From Tigriopus japonicus (Eukaryota; Arthropoda; Copepoda; Harpacticoida; Harpacticidae), in contig JAAGOF010000220.1 of NCBI GenBank assembly GCA_010645155.1, positions 547,505-611,504 of the forward strand: 64,000 bases of DNA, written 5' to 3'. Both the position numbers and the translations under genes were made by a program. The notes beneath the pieces were generated by a model. The model made no database searches, was not told where the DNA came from, and saw only the letters and a list, made by a program, of their open reading frames with translations. This document shows positions 45,464 through 56,041 of the stretch, piece after piece (the first letter of the stretch is position 1; each line of letters opens with the position of its first letter).

Positions 45464-45613
45464 ATGAGAAGAAGGAGACGTTTTTCATTTGTGGTGCGAA
45501 TAATTTCCCCCTGGAATGCTGTGCCGATTGAAATTCGCAGATCTCCAAGTTATCAATTGTTTAAAAAGAGTTATGCAGAACACTTTAAAAACCTCTTTTC
45601 CACCCAAACTTGA
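45464..45613 (+). pseudogene. C-terminal fragment of a LINE ORF2
   Basis: The frame gives RRRRRFSFVVRIISPWNAVP then a short Phe/Lys-rich end and a stop. The pattern F..R....WN.VP is the normal C-terminal end of LINE RT proteins (compare RLTRIWNKLPP in the 39-kb LINE). It is 5'-truncated. Confidence 0.6.
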
Positions 45614-46166
45614 GGGAGTGCTGTGCTTCCCTTTCACTCTATTATCTTTATTTGCCTTTTTGGCTCTTTTACAAGTTAACTAATTCTATCTTTTTAACCC
45701 TCATTGTCACTGTAATGTTTTTATTTGCTTACCACCATTCTCACATGCCTAGCCCACACTCTTTTATCTACCTTTTTGGTGTTTGAGTACTTCTTACAAA
45801 TACAAATACAAATACTATTTATGCACCTGCAAAGGAAGGGAGTAATGGCCAAAATCCGGCGAAGGAAGTTTCATTTTATTGGCGACACAAGGGCGTCAGC
45901 CCGAGGGGGGTCAATTAAAATGAAACGAGTGATGTCGGATCTTGACCATTACCCATTTCATTTGTGGGTGCATATGGTATTTTGTTGACCAACTTATCCT
46001 TTTTGGGACTTCCGTTTCGATTTTTCAAACCTGAAAATTAGTTCAACCATGGACATTAGTACTATCTGACCTGCATGCATTGCCTGCTCAATACGGGTTT
46101 TCGGAGCTTTGTTTACCTCCCGTCAGTCCATCATCAGTTCGTGTGTTGGCTACTCAGTGCCTTAGT
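45614..46166. other. No gene seen
   Basis: Short spacer between a LINE fragment and TIR element 2. Confidence 0.3.
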
Positions 46167-47837
46167 ATAAGGCTGGTCTACACATGAAACATTTTGGCTA
46201 GATTATTTGTCAAATATTCCGAAAATGTTTGGTGTTTGCCAAATGTTTCCTTTTTGTTGTTTCTACACGTGAACGTGCAGTTTGTCTCAAACACTTTTTC
46301 CGACACACGAATTTTTTCGACTGGCGGCAGAAAACGGAACCATTTAGTTGCGTGAGTAATTTTACTAATGTTGCGTTAGTTTAAAAGTTGCGTAATAATA
46401 GTCTCTTCAAATCATTAAAAAAAGTAATCGAGTGAAACAGTTTTTCCGACACATGAATGGAATCTGAATTGATATAGAATTGGTAATGGAATAATTGATA
46501 TAATTGATCATGAAATTTCAATCTTATACTGACTTAGTTTAATCAAATATTATTAGAAATCAATTCACAAGGTAAAACCTTATAGGTATGTCATTTTCCA
46601 ACACCAAATGTGGGGTAATGGAAGACTAATTTGAGTGCAAATACATTAGACTCAAACTATTTTACTTTGGATGCCGTTTTAAACACAGAACATTGTTAAT
46701 ACACGCTCTCACTAAAACAGGGTATTGTTGAACGTCAAAATATTTACAAGTTTGACCGGGTCAGGAAATTTTTGCATCAGACCTGCTCCAATTAAAGATA
46801 ACACAAAATGGAAAGCCTACAAGTGTTTTACTTGTACAAAGGATAACCAGACTAGAGGTAGACTTACTTCTAACTCGTTTGAATGTACGATTTTTGATTT
46901 TATGTAAAATATTGAAATGAAGATTTATTTCTAATGAGCAAGTCTTATGTTGAGAATGTTTTCGTTAGACAAAGTTGTTTGAAGCTATGATTAAATCAGA
47001 TAAGGTGTGTGACCCTGTATACATAGAAAATAAGTGCACGTAAATGACAAGCAACAACACAAAATGGTGTACTTTTCATAGTCATGACGTCGCACATTGT
47101 AATTTATCATCTTTTCTCCAGAAGTGTTCACCTAATTTTGATATATGAGTACCATCTTTACTTTACAAAATATTAAGGTTTGACAATTTTTTGCTCTTGA
47201 CGTCCAATTTTTTAAGCATGCCGGTGTCGCCCAATGTACCTCGTCTAATTAAATCATAACTTCGAACAAATTTGTATAACAACAAAATTTATAAAATAAA
47301 ACCTGTTCACAAAAGATAAATCTATATTTCGATTTTTGGCAAAAAGTCAATTTCCTTACAACACATGATTTCTAACCTGGATGTTAGCAAATATGAACCC
47401 TGAAGATTGAAAATTGCTAAAACTCTCACCTAAAAACTTAACTGAATTGGGCTGATTCATTTCCTAAACCATCTCATTATTTTTGATTATTTCTCAGTAA
47501 ATAGCATATCAAACTTTTGTTTCTAGGTTGCAAAAGGGAATGTTTGATCAAATTTCACTTTACCTTTGTTAGTTAATGAATGGGTTTGCTTTGATTTTTT
47601 TTTATTCTACTCAATACCCACTACTTAATTCATGCTCCCATCCCCCTTCTCCTTTTCAAAGTTGATATCACTAGTTGAGATCGACCTACTAAAGTTTGAG
47701 TAGCTTCCAATCGTTTCCTCTGGTAAATTGCAGGTGTAATGTTTTTAGATTTTATCAGTTAACAAGATCAGTCATGGACAATGTGTGGATGACACTTACA
47801 TATTTTTGGAATCATTTTTGATTAAATTCTGAATTCC

Positions 47838-48960
47838 AAAGTTATTGGAAAGTCCAAAACTGATTCGGATTTTGCCTATAATTGATTTGAATGTCGTCCA
47901 AAAACAATTCAAATAATGTCCAAGATCGATTTGATTATTATTCAAGACCGGTTCGGAGATTCTCCAAGGCCATTCAATTATTGACCAAGACCGATCCGAA
48001 GATCTAAAGATTAGTTCGTTATTATCCCGTTGTACTGAAAAAATATGTATGAATCTTTTATGAAATGTCCCAAAACTATGCATATGAAACTTTTCTGACC
48101 CAGAAAACTACGAGGAACAACTTTGAAATGAAACTAACTCAGGTCTAGATGAAAAGTTATATACCTAAAAAACTATTTCTTTTGGAAACTTAAGTCTAGT
48201 AGAATCAACTCAAGAAACTGTTGAATTGAATATAATTTAGAATATGATAATCAGCTGCTGGTGTATTTTGAGAATGAACTTGTCTATCATTTACCCAACG
48301 CTCGTGGTAATTCCCAAACAAATGTATTTTTTTATTTTCTAAAAAGAATAAGTTTTGGTATGTTTCGTCTTAACAGTTCAAAATGATACTAGATCCTTAT
48401 AACCTCTTTAAAAAAAGATAGTATTAGTGATGTTTTAGGTGTACCAAATTAAAAGCTGCTGCAATTGGTTCCATTGATAAGAAACAAATGTTTAAGTGTT
48501 TAGTAATTTCCATCTAAACTTAAAACAAATTATTTAGTAGCATGATCCAAGACTGATTCGAATATTGTTCAAAATTGATTTGGATGTCATGAAAGATCGA
48601 TACGAAAATCGTCTAAGATTGATCCGGCTATTGTTCTAAAGTGGAACTTTTGTGAGTTCAATTCAGAGACTGTCCAAGACGGATTTAAAGATAAGTTAGA
48701 CTTTAAGACAGTATTATCGGGATTGGTCATGGACAAAATCACAATTGGTTTTACAAAATATCAGAATCAATCTTGAATAACATCTGAATCAATAAAGACC
48801 AACTTTCAAATGGTTCTTGAACAAGTTCCAGATTGAAAGTTGGTAAAAACCGATCTGAAAACTGCCCAAGGGTTTGATGATTCTCCAAGTCCCATCCAAA
48901 GCTTGCGCAAGAATAACTAAAAAGTTATCAAAGTATTTCCTGACAAAGTCTTGGGCAATA
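47838..48960. repeat. Degenerate 22-bp tandem repeat in two blocks
   Basis: Two blocks (about 47838-48025 and 48545-48900) consist of worn repeats of about 22 bp built on CCAAGACCGATTCGGATATT. Period and wording are still visible by eye but identity is low. It lies inside TIR element 2. Confidence 0.5.
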
Positions 48961-49029
48961 TCTAAAATGGGTGTGAATAACCTCTCTTCTTTATCGGGCT
49001 CCTTCATTGTTCAATTTGTTGCCTATTTG

Positions 49030-49265
49030 CCTTCGTCGGGAATATGTAGGAGCTGATCCTCTAACAACATTTAAGGCAGGATTGGACAAATTTTTGAATA
49101 CTATTCCTGACCAACCCACTATTCAAGGGTTGTATAGATCTGCCAACAGTAACTCATTGGTTGATCAAATTTCATATAAACATTAATTATTGAAACTATA
49201 ATAATGATTAACTCTCTTTACAGGGAATCCCATTCCTTGTAGCGGTATTGAAAAGTCCGCCCCCC
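49030..49265 (+). mobile_element. 3' end fragment of the hairpin-tailed LINE family
   Basis: Starts within the coding C-terminus (CGTCGGGAATATGTAGGAGC), passes GGGTTGTATAGATCTGCC and ends GGGAATCCCATTCCTTGTAG then CGGTATTGAAAAGTCCGC plus a C run. It is nearly identical to the tail of the 53683-54529 copy. It is inserted in TIR element 2. Confidence 0.85.
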
Positions 49266-49392
49266 CCCTGATTTGAAAGTTGTTCAAAGCTAATCCAGAA
49301 ATGCACAAATATTCAGATATTCTAACCGTCAAGTCTTGAGTTATAAGTTCCAGATCAAACTTTAGGAATATTCAGCTTGTAAAGAGAGTAAA

Positions 49393-49505
49393 TAGTTAAA
49401 ATAGTTTATATAATTAATGTTTATATGAAATTTGATCTACCAATGAGTTACTGTTGGCAGATCTGTACAACCCTTGAATAATGGGTTGGTCAGGAATAGT
49501 GTAAG
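49393..49505 (-). mobile_element. Short LINE 3' fragment, inverted
   Basis: CAGATCTGTACAACCCTTGA and AATGGGTTGGTCAGGAATAG read on plus are the inverse of the coding end found at 49100-49150. Only about 110 bp survives. Confidence 0.75.
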
Positions 49506-50171
49506 ATAAATGTCATTTGTGTTTTTTCCTTCCTCTTTATTTTGGTTGTCTTTTTCCTGGGAACCACTTACAAGAACGATAATCAACGGTGAATATGCCT
49601 ATGGTTGAATGGATCAGACTGTTGTTCCAGGTTCTCTCTATCAATTGAATACTTGATTTGACTTTTGCCATCTTCAATTTGGGCGGCGCGATTATTGATT
49701 TACAATGATTAAGATCGCAATTGATGATTGTGATTGATTGAACTTAGTCAGTACAAGAATGAAAATCAATATGAATTACATATAAATTGGGATTCCATTT
49801 AGTTTTCGAACAAACTGTTTTACTCCATTACTTTTTTAAGGATTCGAACGGACGCAACTTTTAACCTAACGCAACACTAGTAAAATTACTCACGCAACTG
49901 AAGGGTTCCGTTTTCTGCCGCCAGTCAAAAAAATTCGTGTGTCGGAAAAACTGTTTGACAGTTTGTCAGATATTTTTTCCCTTGGCCAGAGTGTTGCCCA
50001 TTTTTTCAAATTGTTTCAAACTGGCACTGCCAAATACTGTTTGAAAACCAGTCACCTTTAGCAGAGTCCCGTAATTTAGAAAGTGAATTGTATACTGCCA
50101 CATATTGTCACTTTTCAACGACATTTTTTTCAATCTTGCTTTCTGCCCAAGACTTTTTCTTTCCTTCAGTG

Positions 50172-50480
50172 TCAATTAATTTGGATGCAAAGTCTTACGC
50201 ATAACGCGACACTATGGACATTGCCAATATCTACAATCATTTTTAGTCCTTTTCTTGTCCCCCCAAACCATTTTAAGACCTCTACTCTCCACTGGCATTT
50301 GGAGTTGGGTTTTGGTGAACATTGGCAGTCATACCTGCAACTTGGCAACGTTGCTACCTTGTAAACTCCTCCGAACCTGTCAGTTGACGCATTAGAGACG
50401 TGACTAGTCCATAACACTACCAACTGATTATCGATGACTTTTGATACCGTCCATTTCCGTGGATCCTTGCAATCTGTCAC
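50172..50480 (-). pseudogene. Coding relic in TIR element 2, possible SWIM-like motif
   Basis: A 102-codon frame (CKDPRKWTVSKVIDNQLVVL ... FGGVYKVATL ... YDCQCSPKPNSKCQWRVEVL). The same text, broken by stops, occurs at 17050-17280 in TIR element 1, so it was once coding. C-x-C-xn-C with a preceding Y-x-V resembles a SWIM zinc finger, found in some DNA transposases, but the final His is replaced by Trp. Confidence 0.45.
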
Positions 50481-50782
50481 AAATGACGTTTAATTTTGGC
50501 GATCTTGATGTCAAAAGTCAGAGGATTATTGTTTTGTCCTTCAATCTGTTTATTTGAAACTTTTTACTTAACAATAATCATTTCTTGATTGGACACCCTG
50601 CACGCATCGATGTGTATTTCGATTGTCGACCAGAAAAAGTTAGCATAAGGACAAATAATTTTTCAACATGTTCAAAGTCAGAAATATAACACAAACAGAA
50701 AATAATATTTGCCATGAAGCAAATTTTGTCTTGGATTTAACCAAATATTTGCCGTTTTGTTTCACGTGTAGACCAGCCTATA

Positions 50783-52200
50783 AACGCCTACCACGAATTC
50801 CACACTGGATCGTTCCTCGTCAATGAGATGGGGGCTTCAGACGTACAAATTATTGTGCGTATGATATGAACTTCCAGCAAAATAGTCGAGATGTAGAGTA
50901 ATGAATTGATTTGTTGGGCAGTAAAGTGATATGTAGGGCAATAAAGTAAGTTGTAGGGCTATAAATTAAGTTGTAGGGCTATAAATTAAGTTGTAGGTAA
51001 GTATTATTTTGGACTTAACCTCCTTGTTCTTGGATGAATTGCTCAAATATGGGTGTGTGATGGTTCTTTTGCTACAAGTTTTTGCAAATCGTCTTTCCTG
51101 ACGGGGGCTGGAATCTACAAACGCAATTGTTGCAATTTTGAATATTGGTGAGATAGGTATCATTCTTGAACGGTTTGGTTTCAATGCGGTGCTGTGTGTT
51201 GCAAAAAAAAGATGGAAATGTGTTCACGTATTGATGAAAACAAGAAAATGCGCCGCAGAGAGACAACTTATTTCACAAATTAATGTCAGACATATCTTTT
51301 ACTAATTTTCAATGTCTTTGAAAAAGTATATTCTGCAAAAGTCATCAATTTTCTTTTGCTTAATGGCTGAACTCGCCCAGGTATCATTTCCTTTTCTATG
51401 TCATCGATGTTTTTCGACTACTCATCTTTCGCAACAAGAATGATTTGTGGCTCAAAAACATGTTCCAAATATATTTTTAAGATGCCAAAACGTTTGAGTA
51501 ATTTGCTTAAAGATAGTTTATTTTGCTCATGTTCATTGTTTTTGAACAAGGACTGTTTTTCTTTGTTCAATTTCTTTGCACCACTGAATTTGTGGAAACG
51601 GGAGTATGAGAAAAAAATCATACGGAAACAGCTTTTTACATTCAGAACCAGAACAAGAAAGAAACTATCACAGAACCGAAATCATAAAGTTTTGTCGCTC
51701 CCAACGATTGATGTATCTAACTTTCACGGTCATCAGAAACTAGTGATGGACCTATAAGGCTCTATCAAAATTGAAATGTACCGAATCTCTAGAGCGACAA
51801 CTGAAGAGAACAATATAAGATAACCAACCAATACAGTCCATAAAGTGCATTTTTATTGAAGCTTGTGCTTTGGTATTGAGGGTGTTCACGAACCCCAGGT
51901 TAGTTATAACTAGGGGTGTAGATTTCAGGCAAATAAAATTTTATGCCCAAAAACATGTTTATTTGCTAGCTTTTAAGGTTTATTTGCCAGTTTTCATTGT
52001 ATTTGCCATTTTCGTGCAAATAAAAACAAAATTTGTCGGTTTTTGGGCAATTAAATGCAAAAATTTGTCGAAAATAGGAAAAAGAAATTTTTGGCAAATT
52101 GTTTTGTTTAAAGGATAAATAATTATTCAACAGAATAAAAATATTTTCTCCTAAATGTTCATACACTTGCATTTCAAAAACCTCATACACTTCAAGAACC
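50783..52200. other. No gene; repeat fragment at 51912
   Basis: Small direct repeats of TAAATTAAGTTGTAGGGCTA occur near 50930-50995. TAGGGGTGTAGATTTCAGGC at 51912 looks like a hAT-type end and is similar to 31196, but no second end was found. Confidence 0.35.
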
Positions 52201-52224
52201 TCGTGGTGGACCTCCTGGCCCACT

Positions 52225-52645
52225 TTCAGGCTGACTCTGAAGAATTGGGGACCATTGTCTGTATGTCTGAGAATCTCTGCCACTTCTAGCGTCCCAACAC
52301 ATGGCCTCCAAACTCCCCTGACTTCAACCCATGTGACTTCTACCTATAGGGAAGGATGGAGACCATGGCTTGCAAGACCCACCACAAAAGCCTGAGGTCC
52401 CCAAAGCGCTCCATCATCAAGGCCATTGTCGAACTGGATCCCGCGGAAGTTGCCAGGGCATGCCAATCTTTCCGTGGTTGTGTTGGACGTGTTATTGCTG
52501 CAAATGGCGCCTCAATTGAATAGTCCTAGGTAAATCAGTCTGAATTTTCACGTGAAATACTTTTAAAAACTGTACAACCTCGTTTCCACTCTCTAAACTG
52601 CCGTTGAAAATTTTGACAATAGATGTGCCCAACCCTGTAAATAAA
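52225..52645 (+). pseudogene. mariner-like transposase, C-terminal relic and 3' end
   Basis: The frame at 52255-52528 reads RPNTWPPNSPDFNPCDFYL then a stop and a continuing helix-rich end. WPPNSPDFNP.D contains the third catalytic Asp of Tc1/mariner transposases. Two TAG stops stand where Trp is usual (F-W and L-W-G), consistent with decay. The copy ends near CAACCCTG followed by TA at about 52645, a TIR-plus-TA end. The N-terminal part is lost. Confidence 0.72.
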
Positions 52646-52819
52646 TAGATCGTTAAGGCAGAGTTTTTTGAACGTATCCTTTTTTATAAAAACCTGCCCT
52701 TGCACAAAATCCCCCTACACATGAGAAAGCCTTGCAAAAATCCCCTGCATATGCGAAAGCTTTGCAAAGATCCCTTGCACATGTGAAAGCCTTGCAAAAA
52801 TTCAGTCGTTAAGCTGAAC

Positions 52820-53266
52820 CAAGAAGCACTGAAAACTGGAGTGGGAGGCTGACGGTGAGAATTATGATTTCCATAAGGATTGATTCAATTGCGTTCTTCT
52901 GCCATTGAGACCTGGCTTGCATTGAGAAGAACACGTATTTAATTTTCAACTCAATCGCATGTCGGAGTGAAAAGTGATGCCTTCTCAAACTTATGTACTG
53001 CAGAGAGCATAGAATGAATGAATTCGCCCTTTTGTGGTAAAACAATCACCACAAAAGGGCAAATTCATTCCTTCTTGGTATGATTTGCACTGAACTTGGA
53101 GAGAGCATAACTTTTGACTCCGACTGATAGAGCTGAAAATTGAAATACTTATTCATATCAACATAAGCAATGTCTCATTTGCAGAAGAACGTAATTGAAT
53201 TGTTCCTACTGGAAATCATGATTCCTCTCGTTGGCCTCCCAGTCCAGTGAAATTCAGTGGTTCTTG
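52820..53266. mobile_element. Foldback element copy 3 (447 bp)
   Basis: CAAGAAGCACTGAAAACTGG at the left, inverse of CAAGAACCACTGAATTTCAC at the right. Perfect 7-bp duplications GCTGAAC flank it (52813-52819 and 53267-53273). Inner palindrome at TTTGTGGTAAAACAATCACC. Confidence 0.92.
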
Positions 53267-53273
53267 GCTGAAC

Positions 53274-53682
53274 TATCTGGCGTGAATTCATTTCACTCAG
53301 TGCGAGGAATTCGCCAACCAATCTGCTACGAAAACCAGACTCGGTTGGGTTTTACATGGTGCTACAGGTTATAAACCTTAAACCCAAGCAATCGAAAAAC
53401 ACGCCATGTCCTCAGATCCCCTTACTTTCGAAGTATCACAAATTTAGAAGCAAATCACTGAGAATTTCGACTTTGACAAGTTTTGGACCACCATCACACC
53501 ACTGAATATTGGCATTTTACCACATGAGACCGATAGCAAGCAGTTTAGTGCTTTTGAGTTGGAAACAGAACACAAACAGAAAAACTGCTCTCTGTATAAC
53601 CCAATTTCCAAGAAATGGTCCTGCGAGCTCCTTTGGCGAGATTCGAATTTATCCAGTCGATTATTTCTTTTTTTTTTTTTTG
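53274..53682. other. No gene seen
   Basis: Short spacer, no recognisable coding sequence. Confidence 0.3.
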
Positions 53683-54529
53683 GGGGGGGGGGCGGTTTTT
53701 TAATACCGCTACAAGGAATGGGATTCCCTGTAAAGAGAGTTAATGATTATTATAGTTTATATAATTATCGTTTATACAAAATTTGATCTACCAATGAGTT
53801 ACTGTTGGCAGATCTGTACAACCCTTGAATAGTGGGTTGGTCAGGAATAGTATTCAAAAATTTGTCCAATCCTGCCTTAAATGCTATTAGAGGATTAGCT
53901 CCTACATATTCCCGACGAAGACTAATGGGTAACAAATTGAACAATGAAGGAGCCCGATAAAGAAGAGAGGAGGACTTCATTGTTCGAACTAGCTTAGATT
54001 CCCTTGGATTTGGAGGTGCTCTCAAAACGCACGTAAAACCTCTACGATCGCTACAACTGATCTCAAATCCGGGGTTAGGACAGAGCCCATGAACGCTCTT
54101 GAAAACATACAGTATCAGATACCTTTCATACCTTCTCTGAGTACTGTACAGCCCTAACTTTTGGAGCCTCTCCCAATACGAGAGCTCTCTCATTCCTGTG
54201 ATGTTCCTAGTGAAAGATCTTTGGACCTGCTCGACCTTTTGCAAACCTGCTGAACTCATTGGAGCCCAAATGGGTGAGGCATATTCAAGATGCGGCTGAA
54301 CAATCAACTTGTACAGAGTTAGCATCGTAATACTATCTCTGGACTTGAAAGTGCGATAGATCCAACCACACGTTTGAAATGCCTTTCCCACTTTCAACTG
54401 GATATGCTCATCGAACTTTCCATTATCTTGGATGACAACTCCTAAATCCCTCATGGACGATACCTGCTCAATATCACAACCTCCATTGTCTTTGAGTACT
54501 GTCTGAAAATTACTCACGTGCCATTCCAC
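53683..54529 (-). mobile_element. LINE 3' half (ORF2 C-terminus plus tail), best copy of the hairpin-tailed family
   Basis: The minus-strand frame 54529-53765 encodes 254 residues of the post-RT region: SSMRDLGVVIQDNGKFDEHI, LEYASPIWAP, QVQRSFTRNI and LFNLLPISLRREYVG. The 3' part continues TCTTTACAGGGAATCCCATT then CCTTGTAGCGGTATTAAAAA, and ends in C and A runs. The GGAAT-CCC-ATTCC hairpin is shared by at least six other fragments here. It is 5'-truncated but its frame is intact. Confidence 0.88.
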
Positions 54530-54755
54530 TTATGAGACAGGTTGAATCAACGGTAAAATCTGACCACAAAGCATAAGTCAATAGTGTATATCGCGAAATA
54601 TTTGAACATGGTTGGTCAGAAGTTGTCCACAAGAAGCGTATCAAACAGAACATCCTACGTGCATTTGAACTTCTCGCCCGGTTATTAAATCAGAGAGAAA
54701 GTCAATTATCAATGCCTCTCAACCCGACCCCAAAACCAAAAAGACCCTGACCAAA

Positions 54756-54958
54756 TTGCAAATGCAAGGGTCAAATTTACTCCCACAGATAATGGAAGTC
54801 CTCCTAGTTTTTAGAAAATTCCGGTATGCTTTCACGGTTGATATTTCTAAGATGTTCTTTTCCATCAAGCTCAAACTTAAAGCTGATCGAGAGATTTGGA
54901 GATACGTATGGAACGATTTCAATGAGGGAAAACCAAAAATGTATCGATTCACTGTTTG
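54756..54958 (+). pseudogene. BEL/Pao-like RT fragment
   Basis: The frame reads FRKFRYAFTVDISKMFFSIK then DREIWRYVWNDFNEGKPKMY. F-x-V-DI-x-KMF-x-x-I followed by DR...R.VW is characteristic of BEL/Pao RTs around motif A. It stops where a LINE fragment begins. Confidence 0.7.
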
Positions 54959-55445
54959 ATAAGGTAGATCATGGTCTTTAGCTCGATCAACTCAAAGAGT
55001 TTGGGATCCAAGGCAAGGTCCTGAATTGGATTGATAGTTTCATGAGCAAAAGGAAGCAAGTAGTTAAAGTTGAAGGATTTTTTAGTGGCATGTATGATGT
55101 CTAGTCAGGTGTTCCACAAGGTTTAATTTAAGGTCTGCTCCTGTTTATTCTCTTTATTGCTCCTCTCCAGAAGTTTAGAACAAAAGCCAGTATTTCTTCA
55201 TATGCTGATGATACATAATTAGTCTGTGGAAGGAATGGTCAGGACTCAAAATGTTAGTTGAGGACTTGGAGAAAGTTTAGTCTTGGGTTGGTCAGAGTAA
55301 TATGGCATTGAACGGGTTTAAATTCTGCACAATGACGTACGGGGCGTCAAAATTAGATGTTCCACTCAAAAACAATGGAGGGTATGATCAGGGCCTCTTT
55401 ACATGGAATCCCATTCTTTGTAGCGGTAATGAAAAATCCCCACCC
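54955..55445 (+). mobile_element. LINE fragment inserted between BEL/Pao RT and integrase
   Basis: Reads FDKVDHG, KVLNWIDSFMSKRKQVVKV, SGVPQG and YADDT with several stops, then jumps to the family tail TGGAATCCCATTCTTTGTAG, CGGTAATGAAAAATCCCC. So a LINE with internal deletion sits inside the BEL/Pao remnant. Confidence 0.75.
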
Positions 55446-56041
55446 CCCAAAAAGGAGTACCCGCCAATGTCACCAATGTTTGTTTTATCAATGTAGGCAT
55501 GGATTACGTTGGCCCAGTTTTTTGCAAACATCATTGCTCAGATGAAGCCAAACATATTGTCAACAAAGACAAACGATATAAATCTCTCAGTGTTGGTCAG
55601 AAAAAAGACAAACGTAAAATCCTCGCTCAAGAATGTCACCATGGACATGAGGGGGTAACAAAAATTTGGTTGGCAATCTTCACTTGTCTCCATTCCAGAG
55701 CCATTCTTACAGAATTGGTGGAAAATTGCTCTACACTGGAGTTTATAAATGCCCTCCGCCCATTAATCGGACACAAAGGACGACCAAATACATTTTATTC
55801 GGATGGAGCAACACAATTTGTTGCCGCAGATAAGAATTTAAAGCAAATTATTGGTGATGAGAACATCGACATGGCTGCCATTTATCAAATCAGCTTCGGA
55901 GGAAATATTGCCATTGAATGGAAATTTAGCTCTCCTTTTGCTCCATGGACACAAGGAGTCACTGAAAGAATGAAGACAACTCCGAATTACATTGCAAAGA
56001 GAATCAATTTCTGTCCGTATTTTGAGTACGATAATTGTTGA
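55445..56041 (+). pseudogene. BEL/Pao-like integrase core fragment
   Basis: The frame gives GMDYVGPVF, then KIWLAIFTCLHSRAILTELV, STLEFINALRPLI, FYSDGATQFVAA and APWTQGVTERM. These carry the three acidic residues of the retroviral-type integrase core (D of MDYVGP, D of YSD, E of TER) in the form typical of BEL/Pao. The frame opens upstream of the ATG at 55499 and stops at 56041, well short of a full integrase. RNase H and much of pol are missing. Confidence 0.82.

Larger units (their letters stand above)
46170..50779. mobile_element. TIR DNA element 2 (4.6 kb)
   Basis: Begins AGGCTGGTCTACACATGAAA and ends with the inverse of AGGCTGGTCTACACGTGAAA. Possible 3-bp ATA duplications lie at 46167-46169 and 50780-50782. 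The right 0.8 kb matches the left 0.75 kb of the 16745-19258 element, and the left end matches its right end. Inside are a fragmentary coding region (50172-50480), two LINE 3' fragments and a degenerate 22-bp repeat. GACTGGCGGCAGAAAACGGA occurs near both ends (46.3 and 49.9 kb) as sub-terminal inverted repeats. Confidence 0.75.
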
